The position numbers and the translations under genes are program-made. Below the pieces are notes generated by a model. The model worked only from the letters and a program-made list of their open reading frames with translations, was not told the DNA's origin and did no database searches. From Diacronema lutheri (Eukaryota; Haptophyta; Pavlovophyceae; Pavlovales; Pavlovaceae), in assembly GCA_019448385.1 (NCBI GenBank), contig JAGTXO010000086.1, positions 1 to 62,896 of the forward strand: DNA of 62,896 nucleotides, in the 5' to 3' direction. Shown here piece after piece: positions 42,059 to 52,999 of this stretch; within the stretch, counting starts at the first letter, position 1; each line of letters begins with the position of its first letter.

Positions 42059-45000
42059 ATGAGCGGCAGGCCCCCGCACTACGCAAATCCTGGCGGCGGC
42101 CGCCCGCCGTCTGGCGGCGGCCGAGGCCCTGGTGCGCGCCGCCGCGTGCGCGCGGCCGGCGGCTTGTTCGCGCGCGCGCGCGCGCGCGCGCGCGCGCGCG
42201 CCGAGGCGCGTTGATCACCACCCGTGAGCTCCCGCTTGTCCCATCGCCGGCCTCTTCGCACGCCTAACGCACCCCGCGTGCGCCGCGCCGCCGTCGCCAC
42301 CGCCACTGCCGCTCGCCACGCCGCGCCGCGCCGCGCCGTCTCCGCGCCGTTGCCGCGCTCGCCGCGTGGCGCCGCGCGTCCTCAGGTTCGGGCCGCATGC
42401 TCGTCCTCGGCGGGCAGGGCCGCGGCGGCCGATTAACCACGCCGATGGGTGGCGCGGGCAAGGTGAGCGCGCCCAAGCCGTTCAACCTTCCTTCGCTCAT
42501 GTCGGAGGGGCGCGGAGCGTACGCCGACGCGGCGGCGCCCGGCGGCGGTGCGCATGGCGGCGCATCCGCCGCGCACGGCGCGGCCAGCGGCGGCACGGCC
42601 GGCGCCGCCGGCGCGCCGGGTGGCGCCGCGTGGGCGTCCGCTGCCAGCGCGGCGGCGGGCGCGCACGCGCACGCGACGCCGTCCGCGGACGGCGCGCCGA
42701 CGCCGCCGACGCCGGCCGCGGCCGGCGCGCCGCCGCCGCCGCGCGCGTCGCCCGCAGCCGACGCCGCAGCTGCCGAGGCGCGCGCGAGCGCGCCGTCGAA
42801 CGGCGCGGGCGAGCCGTCCGCCGCGCCACGGCCGTCGCCGTCGCTCGCCGCCGCCACCACGCCCGCGCCGCCGCCGTCGGCGCACGCAGCGGCGGCGGCA
42901 GCGCCCGCGGCGCGCGCCGAGTCGGCGGCGGCGTCGGCGGCCACTGCGCCGCGCAGCGTGCAGGACCAGTACATACCCGACGAGTTGGACGCGCGGCAGG
43001 CGCCCGCCGCGGGCGGCGCGCCACCGCCGCCGCCGCCGTCCGCCGCCGCCGCCGCCGCCGCCGCCGCGCCCGAGGACGCCGCCGCGCCGCCCGCGGCGGC
43101 GGCGGCGGTCGGCGGCGCGCTTTTGGGCGCGGGCGCGTCGACGAGCTGGGCGGACGCGTCGGAGGACGACGCGGTGACGAGCGGCGGCGACTTCCTCGCG
43201 GCGTCGCCCAGCTTCCGCGGCGAGTCGGCGGAGGCGGCGCGCGCGCGCGCCGAGCGCGCGCGCCTGCTCGCGGCCGAGCGCGCGCGCGACGCGGCATTGC
43301 TCGCGGAGTCCAAGTCCGCCTTCCAGCGCGAGGTGGAGGCGGTCGAGCGCGAGCGCGCGGCGCGCGCGCTCGACGCGCGCAGGCGGGCGGAGGCGGAGGC
43401 GGGCCGCACCGCCGCTGACCGGCACGAGCGCGTGCGCGCGTCGGGCGGCGTGGCGGCGGCCGCGCCGTCGCCGGCGGCGGGCGCGCCGCCGGCGCCGGCA
43501 CAGCCGGCACAGCCGCCGCAGCCGCCGCAGCCGCCGCCGCTGCACGCGGGCGGTGCGGCGGCCGCCATGCTGCCCGTCGATGCACCCGCCTTGCCGTCGG
43601 GTGACGCGCGGCGTGATGGCGGCGGCAGTTTCGTCACTGCCGCATACGCCGGGACTGCGCCTGCGCCGGGCGGCGGCGCGGGCGCGGGCGCGGCGGGCGC
43701 GGGCCGCGCGCCCGCGCGCGAGAGCGTCGGCTCGGGCGCTGATATTGGCTTCGAGGAGGCCTCGTACGATTCGGACGGCAACAGGATTCGCACGCGCCCT
43801 TCCGTTGGGCACCTGTCCGCCGCCGGCTCGCAGAACGGCGGCTGGGTTGCGCCGCGCGGCGCGGCGGGCGCGGCGGGCGCGGCGGGCGCGGCGCACGGCG
43901 CGGCGGCTGCGCCACCCGCTCTTCCGCCGCCAGCGCCGCCAGCGCCGCCGCCCATCGTGCGGCTCAAGCTGACGGAACAAGGCGAGGTCGACCTTGACTC
44001 CATCACGGACCCGGCATCCATCCCGCTCGAGCAGATGCCGCTGTGCGGGCAGCGCGCGCGCCGCGCGCCGCCGCCGGATGGGCGTGTACGCTGACGCGTT
44101 GGGCGCGCGCGCGCAGCCCGCTGGACTACGCACAGCCGTCGCGCGGCGCGCTCACAGCCGCCCGCCGCCCGCCGCCCGCCGCCGCCCGCGCCGCGCGCGC
44201 CGCTCGCGCTGCGCTGTCCGTGCCGTGCGCAGGTACATGAAGGCGCTCGCGGCGCGCACGGCCAACGAGCGGCGCGAGCGCGAGGCGCGCGAGGAGCGGG
44301 AGGCGAAGGAGCGCGCCGCCGCCAAGCTCGCGGCGATCGAGGCGCGCCGCGCCGAGCGCGTGGCCGCCGAGCGCGCGGCGCGCGACGCGGCGGAGGCGGA
44401 GAGGCTGGCGCGCGACGCGGCGCGGCGCGAGGCGGAGGCGCGTGAGAGGGAGGCGGCGGAGGCGGCCCGGCGCGACGCAATGGCCGAGCAGGCGCGCGCG
44501 CGCGCGCGGAGCGCCGGCGCTGCGCCGGCGGCGACGGGCGGCGCCGCCGCCGGCGCCGACGGCGGCGGCGGCGGCGGCGTGGCACCTCGACCGGGCGGCG
44601 GCCAGGGCGGCGGCCAGGGCGGTGGCCAGTGCCATACGGCGGACGAGGCAGCGGCGGCGGCGGCGGCGGGGCTCCCCGCCGCGACCGCCGCCGTCGTCGC
44701 CTCGCGCGAGCGCGCGCGCGGACGCGCGAGCGGCGGCGGCGCGGCGGGCGCTGGCGGCGAGCGCGCCGCCGCCGCCGCCACCACCGCCGCTGCCTCCAAC
44801 GCCGCCGGCCGCGAGGCGGCGGCCGACGCAGCGCCGTCGCGCGCGGCGGCGGCCTCCCAGTGGCGGCGCTCGGATGCGCCGCCCGCCGCGCCGCCGCCGG
44901 CCGCGCGCGACGGCGCTGGTCGCGAGCGCGGGAGTCGAGGCGGCGGCGGTGGCGCCGGTGGCGCAGGCGGCGCAGGCGGCAGCGGCGGCGGCGACGCGCG

Positions 45001-45737
45001 CGTTGAGAGCGCGCGCGCCGCGCGTGCTGGCGGCGGTGGCGGCGGCGGCTCGGCGCACGCGGCGCAGTCCGGCGCGGCGCAGTCCGGCGCGGCGCAGTCC
45101 GGCGCGGCGCAGTCCGGCGCGGCGCAGTCCGGCGCGGCGCAGTCCGGCGCGTGCACTGAGCACGCGCGCGGCACGGACGGCGTGCCAAGGTCGCCGCGCT
45201 GCGCCGCGGCACATGGCGGCGACGGCGACGGCGGTGCGGGCGGCGACGCTCCGACGGAGGCGGCGGCGCTGCCCGCGCAGCCGGCGGCGGGCCGGCGCGA
45301 GGCGCGGCGGCGGGGGCGCGGCGGGGCGGCTGGCGGCGCCGCCGCCGACGGCGGAGCGGGCGCGCGGCGCGGCCGTGGCGGCGGCGTGGTGGCGGCGACC
45401 GCGGCGGCAAGCGTCGTCAACATTGTACCGCCCACGCCCGCCTCCGCGGCTGAGTCGCTCGCCGCGGCGCGCGCGCGCGCCTTCGCCGCGCAGCAGCGCA
45501 CCGGACCAACCGCCGCCGCGCCGGACCAGCGCACCGGACCAACCGCCGCCGCGCCGGACCAGTCCGGCGTGGGCTGTGCCGGTGCGGCGAACTCGACGCT
45601 GCCGTCGGCGGCGGCCGCGGCGGCGTTCGCCGCTGCCGCGCCCGCGCGCGGTGCGCCCGCTGCGCGCGGGCGCGGCGCGCGCGGGCGCGGCAGCGGCGGC
45701 GCGCCGTTCGGCGCGCCGCCGCCGCCGGGCAGCGCGC

Positions 45738-45769
<32 letters not shown>

Positions 45770-47926
45770 ACCCAGCGCGCGCACGGCGGTGGCGGTGGCG
45801 GTGGCGGTGGCGGCCATGATGTGGATCCGTGGGTTGGCGGCGGCGGCGGCGGCGGCGGCGCTGGAGCCCATGCGGACGGGGTGCGCCGCGCAGCGCGAGC
45901 GCGCGCGCGCGCCACGGCCAAGTATGGCACCGCCCCCGCCTGCTCCCCACGGCCAACGATGGCACCGCCCCCGCCTGCTCCCCACGGCCAAATATGGCAC
46001 CGCCCCCGCCTGCTCCCCACGGCCAACGATGGCACCGCCCCCGCCTGCTCCCCACGGCCAACGATGGCACCGCCCCCGCCTGCTCCCCACGGCCAACGAT
46101 GGCACCGCCCCCGCCTGCTCCCCACGGCCAACGATGGCACCGCCCCCGCCTGCTCCCCACGGCCAAATATGGCACCGCCCCCGCCTGCTCCCCACGGCCA
46201 ACGATGGCACCGCCCCGCCTGCTCCCCACGGCCAACGATGGCACCGCCCCCGAGCGTAGCGCAAGCGGCCGCGTGACAGTGGGTTGGCTCGTGGGGGGCG
46301 CGCGTGACGGTCTGCGGTCCGGATGTGTGCTGCACTGTGGTCTGCGGTCCGGATGTTTGCTGGGCTGTGCTGGGCTGTGGTGTGCTGGGCTGGGCTGGGC
46401 TGTGGTGTGCTGGGCTGTGGTGTAGTGGGCTGGGCTGTGCTGGGCTGGGCCCGGGCGGAGGCGAGCTGCGCTCGCCTGCCGCGTGGTCCCTGCCGCCGCG
46501 CGTGGCGCGCTCTCGACGCCACGTCGCCATCTCGCCCCTACTCACACGCGACGCACGCCGTCACCCCGTCCTCACCCCGCCCCGCCGCCCCGCCCTCGCG
46601 TTCTCGCCCCGCGCGCAGCCGGAGGATTCCATTTCGCGCGATTGCGCCACCCTCTCCGAAACCGTCGCCGTTGCCGCCCTCGGCGGGCTGGGAGGCGGAG
46701 GCGGGGGCGGAGGCGGAGGCGGAGGCGGAGGCGGAGGTGGAGGTGGAGGTGGAGGCGGAGTTGGAGTTGGAGGCGGAGGTGGAGGCGGAGGCGGAGGCGG
46801 AGGCGGGCTAGCTTCGCAGGGCGGCGGGCGTGGCGGCGCGAGCGCGAACGCCTCGGCGCACGCGCGCGCGCAGTCCTCGGGCGGGGCGGCGGATGGCGAC
46901 GGCGCGGCCGCTGCGCGCGCCGCTGCGCTGCAGCGCGCGCAGGCGCAGGCGCAGGCGGGCGGTGGCGGCGGTGGTGACGGCGGTGGTGGCGGAAGCCGGA
47001 TGGTGCGCGCAGGCCGCTGAATGACGCGCGAGCGCTGCCCCCCCCCCCCCCCCCCCCCCCCCCGCCCCCATCCCTTCTGCGCTGCCCGTGACAACCCCTT
47101 ACACCCCACCCCACCCCCCCCATCCCTTCTGCGCTGCCCGTGACAACCCCTTACACCCCACCCCACCCCACCCCACCCCACCCCCCCCCCCCCCCTCTCC
47201 CGTGCGCGCAGCCGGGCGGCGCCGAGCGCGGCGCTAGCGGCGCGCGCGACCGCGCGGTCGCCGCGCGAGGTCGCGGCGCGTTCGCAGCCCGCGGCGGCGG
47301 CCGCGCGCCGCCGTCCGACTTGGCGGCCGCCGCCGCTGCCGCCGTGACGGGCGGCGGCGGCGGCGGTGGCGGCGGCGGTGGCGGCGGCGGCCTCGCGCCG
47401 CGCGTGGGCGCGTGCTGCCCCTTCGGCGCGGCGGCTGCGTACGGCGGCGCGTTCGCGAGCGCGCCCGGCGCGGGCGCAGGCGCGGCGCGCGTCGGTGGGG
47501 CCGTTGGCTTCGGCGCCACGCTCGGCGGCGGACTGGGCGGCACGTCGCTGTGGGCGGGCGGTGTGGACGGGGTGGGCAACGGTGGGCTCTCGCCGTTTGC
47601 GGTGGGCGGTGGCGTGATTGGAGGGCGGGCGGTGATTGGCCAACCGTGCTATTCGTCATTCCTGCCGCCGCAGCCGGCGTGCAGGGCAGTTTCCGCCGCC
47701 GCCGCCGCCGCCGCCGCCACCGGCGCCGCGCCCGTCGCGCAGGTCATCCTGTCGCCGCGCTCGCACGACGGCACGGCGGCGGGCACGGCGGAGGCGGCGG
47801 TGGCGGTGGGCGCGGGCGGCAGTGGCGGCGGCGGCGATGGCGGGCAGCGCGCGCCGGGCCGGCAGGCGGCGGCGCAGCAGCCGGCGGCGCAGCCGGCCGC
47901 GCACGCGGGCAGCGCGGGCGGCGCAA

Positions 47927-47959
<33 letters not shown>

Positions 47960-48051
47960 GTGGAGGCGGGCGCGGGGGGCGCAGCCGGCGGGCGCGCAGC
48001 GGCAGCAACGGCGGCGAGGGCGCGGCCGGCGGCAGTGGCGCGGCCGTATGA
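42059..48051 (+). CDS. Large low-complexity protein with BAT2/MOS1-like N-terminus, 1,533 aa
   Basis: Exons 42059-42131, 42386-44042, 44233-45880, 46619-47002 and 47212-48051 join in phase (introns 254, 190, 738 and 209 nt). After MSGRPPHYANPGGG the spliced N-terminus reads SGRMLVLGG, then GKVSAPKPFNLPSLMSEGRG. This resembles the BAT2 N-terminal domain of plant MOS1 and animal PRRC2 proteins (M-x-V-L-G...KV-x-x-P-K-P-x-N-L-P-S). Further on are SWADASEDDA, a Glu/Arg/Ala-rich helix around exon 2-3 (YMKALAARTANERRERE), IVRLKLTEQGEVDLDSI, and then Gly/Ala/Gln-rich repeats to the end. PRRC2 proteins act in RNA granules and translation. The family assignment rests on the first 70 residues only; the rest is mainly disordered sequence. 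Confidence 0.55.
45057..45152 (+). repeat. 15-bp coding tandem repeat (AAQSG)n
   Basis: Six to seven perfect copies of GCGGCGCAGTCCGGC encode AAQSG repeats inside exon 3 of the BAT2/MOS1-like gene. A second coding duplication of 33 bp (RTGPTAAAPDQ twice) lies at about 45498-45563. Confidence 0.9.
45915..46450 (+). repeat. Intronic minisatellites of the BAT2-like gene
   Basis: About nine copies of a 35-bp unit containing GATGGCACCGCCCCCGCC occur at 45925-46250, differing mainly as CCAACGATGG or CCAAATATGG. A second array of CTGGG and TGTGG words follows at about 46330-46450. Both lie within the 738-nt third intron. They stay open in many frames. Confidence 0.9.
46690..46806 (+). repeat. GGAGGC coding repeat (polyglycine)
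   Basis: GGAGGC and GGAGGT hexamers repeat about 19 times inside exon 4 and encode an almost pure glycine run. A pure C run and a 52-bp direct duplication (about 47069-47172, two copies) follow in the next intron. Confidence 0.85.
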
Positions 48052-48536
48052 CGCACACTGGGCGCAGTGCGCACACTGGGCGCACACTGGGCGCAGTGCG
48101 CACACTGGGCGCATCGCCGAGCGGTATTCCCAGTTGACGCTGACGCGACTGTGCAGTGGGACAGCGGACACGGGCTCGGCGTGGTTCGGTGCCTGAATCT
48201 GTGGGGCAACCGGCTGGGTGGCGCCATGGCGTTCGGACGTTCCGGGATGGCGGGATGAGGAAATGCCCGCCTTTGTTGATGAGCGACGGAGCGACGTGTG
48301 CGGCTGGCGCATGGCCGGGGCATATATAGGGCGCCTGTGCGCCCCATACATGATCGCAAGACGACCGCAAGACGATACGTGCCGCCCGCAACGCGCCCGC
48401 GCAGGGCAGCCGCTAGCAGTCGAACGACCGCCAGACTGAGTGTGTGACTGCCCAATCAGCTCAAGTTGCCCACACTGGAGAAGACGAGCAACCTTCGCCC
48501 CTTCTCACTGCACGTGCGCGCGTTTGAGCAAAAGAG
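48052..48536 (+). promoter_or_regulatory. Upstream region of the P450 gene with TATA-like box
   Basis: Right after the previous stop codon, the words GCGCAGTGCGCACACTGG repeat at 48052-48118. At 48323-48328 is TATATA, immediately followed by a perfect hairpin candidate GGGCGC-CTGT-GCGCCC at 48329-48344. The P450 ATG is about 210 bp downstream. A promoter role is inferred from position and composition. No other gene is supported in this interval. Confidence 0.5.
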
Positions 48537-49136
48537 ATGGCGCGCACGCCGACGATGACGCGGCGGCTGCTGCTTCTCGCGGCGCTCGTGGCCGGCGCGT
48601 GCGCGCTCGCGCCGGCGAGCGTCGCGCTCGGTGGCCACCGCACCGCGCCGCTTGCGCGCTACGCGCGCGCGCCGGTGCCGCTCGCACGCGCGCGCGCGCG
48701 CGCCGGCCGGCGGCCGCCGATCGCGGCGGTCGCGACGGAGGAGGAGGCGGCGGCGCCGTCCAAGGCGGGCGCGTCGCCCAAGGGCTCGTCGATCACCGAC
48801 GCCTCCGAGCTGCCTGACGCGCCCGAGTTCCTCGAGTGGTTCACCAACTTCCCGCTCGCGATGTCGAAGACGCTCGCGCGCCAGTCTGCGCCCAAGCCGC
48901 AGACGCCGATGCCCGGCATCTGGACGTGGGCGTGGGAGACGCTGCCCTTCCTCCAGCCGTCCGCGCCCGACGCTGACGTCTCGCTCGGTGACACGGCGCG
49001 CACTTTCAAGGCTAACATCGAGCAGCTCTTCGCGGGCTACCCGAGCCGCGACGGCGCGCCGCTTGCTGCGGCTGACGTGGAGAACATCGACTTGCAGGTG
49101 TGTGGGGTGGGTGGGTGGATGGGGGGTTGGGTTGGG

Positions 49137-49179
<43 letters not shown>

Positions 49180-49653
49180 CTGCTTGCATGGCCGGCAGGC
49201 GGGCGAGGCCGGGCGGGCGCGCGCCACGTGCGCTGCGCGCGCCGAGCGGGCGGGCGGGCGTACGGGCGGAGAGGCGGGCGCGGCGCGCACATCGTGGCAT
49301 CGGAGGCGGAGGGGCGGCTGCGGGGGCTGTCCGCACGCGCGTGGTCTGCTTGGACACGTGGTCTGCCTTGGACACGTGGTCTGCTTGGACACGTGGTCTG
49401 CCTTGGAGGCTGGGGGGCAAACGCCGCGCGCCCCGCAGCCGCCGCGAGCGGGGCGGGCGCGGCAAAGCGCCGGCGCGGCGCGCGGGAGCGCGCCGGCGGG
49501 GCGGTTGGGCGGTTGGGAGGGCGAGTCCGGTGGGAGGGCGAGTCCGGTGGGGGAGCGAGTCCGGTGGGAGGGCGAGTCCCGTGGGAGGGCGAGTCCGGTG
49601 GGAGGGCGAGTCCGGTGGGGGAGCGCGGCGCCGACGCGCCCCGCGGCGCTGCT

Positions 49654-49732
<79 letters not shown>

Positions 49733-50534
49733 ACGCTCGCGTCGCAGCCTTCAACTTTTCAGGCCAAGCCCGCCCAACCGCCCGCCCAACCGCCCGCCCA
49801 ACCGCCCGCCCAACCGCCCGCCCAACCGCCCGCCCAACCGCCCGCCCAACCGCCCGCCCAACCGCCCGCCCAACCGCCGCAGGCGCTCTTCCTCGGGATG
49901 AAGCAATACTTCGACCGGTACGGCTCGGTCTTTAAAATGTGCTTTGGGCCCAAATCATTCCTCGTGGTCTCGGACCCGGTCATTACGCGCCATTTGCTGC
50001 GCGAGAATAACCGGTGTGTCTCGCGCTGCCCCGTGGGGCCACCACCCGGCGGGCGGCCCCACCGGTGGGCGGGAAGGGGGGGCGGGGCGGGGGGCACCTT
50101 CGACCCCTCCCCTTCCTTTTCCCGCTCTGCGCCCCAGCACGGCGCGCCGCACGTGCGGTCCGCGCCGCGCGCTCGCGCGCGCGCGCGCGCCTCGCGCGCA
50201 GGCAGTGGCGAATTCGCCCGCCCGCCCGCCATCCTTTCCCCCCCCCCCCCTCCCCCCCACCCCAATTCGCCCGCCCGCCCGCCATCCTTTTCCCACCCAC
50301 CCCCCTCCCCCCCACCCCCCCTTCTTTTCTTCCCTTGCCCTTCCCGCGTAGTGCGTATGACAAGGGCGCCCTTGCCGTCGTCCTCGAGGACATCATGGGC
50401 AAAGGTTTAATTCCGGCGGACCCGGTCACGTGGGCACAGCGCAGGCGCGCGATCGCGCCGGCCTTCCATCGGCTGTACCTCGAAAGGATGGTGCGTGCCC
50501 GCCGCTCTTGCGCCCCCTCCCCCCCCCCTCCCCC

Positions 50535-50566
<32 letters not shown>

Positions 50567-52864
50567 TTTCTCCCCCTTCCCCCATTTTGGTCCCCACGCG
50601 CCCTGCTCACCGCGCGCCAACCGCCCCTCCGCCCGGACTCGGCCTCGCCCCGGACTCACCCCCCCCCCGGACTCGGCAGGTGTCTGAATTCGTCGACTGC
50701 GCAAACCGCCTCGCAGCCGATCTCGAGCGCAGGGGGGCCGCGCCGCCAGCGGCGGGTGCGCACGCGGCGGCGGACGGAGCGTTCGCGGGCGTTGACATGG
50801 GCGCGGGCGCGGGCGCGGGCGCGGGCGTGGGCGCGGGCGCGGGTGTGGGCGTGGGCGCGGGCGCGGCGTTTGACTTGGAGGAGCGCTTCGGCTCCGTGGC
50901 GTTGGACATCGTGGGCAAGGCGGTCTTCAACTATGACTTTGAGTCGACTGACAAGGAGTCGCCAGTCGTCAAGGCGGCGATTCGGACACTGGGCGAAGTG
51001 GAGCACCGCGCGCTGACGCCACTCGCCTATTGGAAGGCACGTGCAAGGCTCACTGCGATGGGGTGCTCACTGTGAGGGCTGCTCACTGTGATGGGCAGCT
51101 CACTGCGAATGGGTGCAGCAGCGGCAGCAGGTGGCGGCGGAGAGAAGGAGTTTCGGCGGGGAAGGGGGAGGGGGGAGGGGAGGGGGGGGGGGGGCGGGGT
51201 TGGAGGGTGAGCTTGCGCGCGCAGCCGCGCATGCACCGTGCGCTGTGCTCTCGCCTCGTCCCCGGCGCATGCACCGTGCTCTCGCCTCGTCTCCGCATGC
51301 AGCCGCGCATGCACCGTGCGCTGTGCCATCGCCTCGTCCCCGCAGTGTGGATGTGCTCTCGCCTCGTCCCCGCATGCAGCCGCGCATGCACCGTGCGCTG
51401 TGCCATCGCCCCGTCCCCGCATGCAGCCGCGCATGCACCGTGCGCTGTGCTCTCGCCTCGTCCCCGGCGCATGCACCGTGCTCTCGCCTCGTCTCCGCAT
51501 GCAGCCGCGCATGCACCGTGCGCTGTGCTCTCGCCTCGTCTCCGCATGCAGCCGCGCATGCACCGTGCGCTGTGCTCTCGCCTCGTCTCCGCATGCAGCC
51601 GCGCATGCACCGTGCGCTGTGCCATCGCCTCGTCCCCGCAGTGTGGATGTGCTCTCGCCTCGTCCCCGCATGCAGCCGCGCATGCACCGTGCGCTGTGCC
51701 ATCGCCCCGTCCCCGCATGCAGCCGCGCATGCACCGTGCGCTGTGCTCTCGCCTCGTCCCCGGCGCATGCACCGTGCTCTCGCCTCGTCTCCGCATGCAG
51801 CCGCGCATGCACCGTGCGCTGTGCTCTCGCCTCGTCTCCGCATGCAGCCGCGCATGCACCGTGCGCTGTGCTCTCGCCTCGTCCCCGCATGCAGCCACGC
51901 ATGCACCGTGCGCTGTGCTCTCGGCGGCTTTGCATGCACGCGGTCTCCACGGGCCCGCAGCTTATCGCCCGCGCTTCGCTCCGCGCGCCGTGCTGCGTGC
52001 AGGTGCCTGGCGCCAAGCAGCTGCTGCCGCGGCTCGTCGAGTTCGAGGCTGACATGGCGCTGCTCAACAACGTGAGATCCGCAGCGCCGCTTTTCAATCG
52101 AGGCTGATCCGCAGTGCCGCTTTTCAAACCATGCTGATCCGCAGTGCCGCTTTTTAATCCATTCTCCTCCCGCTCCTCTCCCCTTGTCGTGTCCCCTGCC
52201 CCTCCACAATCTCTCTTCCTGCGTCACGTGACCACCCCCCCCCCCTTCCTCCTCTGCCTCCCGCCCCTACTCGGCAGGTGCTGTACGACCTGATCGAGCG
52301 AACAGTCGCATCGCGCAACGAGGCGGACCTCGAGGCTTTGCAGGCCAAGGATTATTCGCAGGTGCGCTCAGAGTGGCGCCACGCCGGGGCTCGTCGCGCC
52401 ACGTCGCGGGGCCAACCGGGCGGCGGCCAGCCGGGCGGCCGCACGGGCGGTTGGGCACGAGCGCGTTACGGCGGCTGCCGGCGTGCAAAGACGCCCCTTT
52501 TCGAAATGGGCGCGCGCGCCCTTTTTGCGCGCGCACGCGTCCACTCACGCCGCCGCCCCCTGCGCGCGCTCTCATCCCGTCCTGTTGCACAATGTAACGC
52601 CGCGCTTGCCTTCGCCCCCGCCCGCCCCACCTCTCCGCCCGTTCCTTCCTTCCTTCCTTCCTGCCTTCCTTCCTGCCCGCCTCCCCCCCTTTCCCCCTGG
52701 CAGGTGAAGGACCCGTCGATGCTGCGATTCCTCGTCGACTTGCGCGGCGAGGAGGTCACCTCCAAGCAGATGCGCGACGACCTGATCACGCTGCTCATCG
52801 CGGGGCACGAGACGACCGCCGCTGTCCTCACCTGGGCCACTTACGAGCTCTGCAAGTGCGTGTC

Positions 52865-52898
<34 letters not shown>

Positions 52899-52964
52899 CA
52901 TCCCTCCTCTCCACCTTTCCCAAACGGGGCCCCATCCCCCCTCTCCACCTTTCCCGCCGGGGGG

Positions 52965-52999
<35 letters not shown>

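Noticed and set aside
44126-46545. Minus-strand frames of about 800 residues
   Set aside because: They are antisense to the BAT2-like exon 3 and the 35-bp repeat. Their repeats (GRGEQAGAVPSLAV-type) are only the minisatellite read backward.
51027-52227. Minus-strand frames of 270-375 residues with repeated CMRG and TRREH words
   Set aside because: They translate the satellite in P450 intron 4 and contain no domain.
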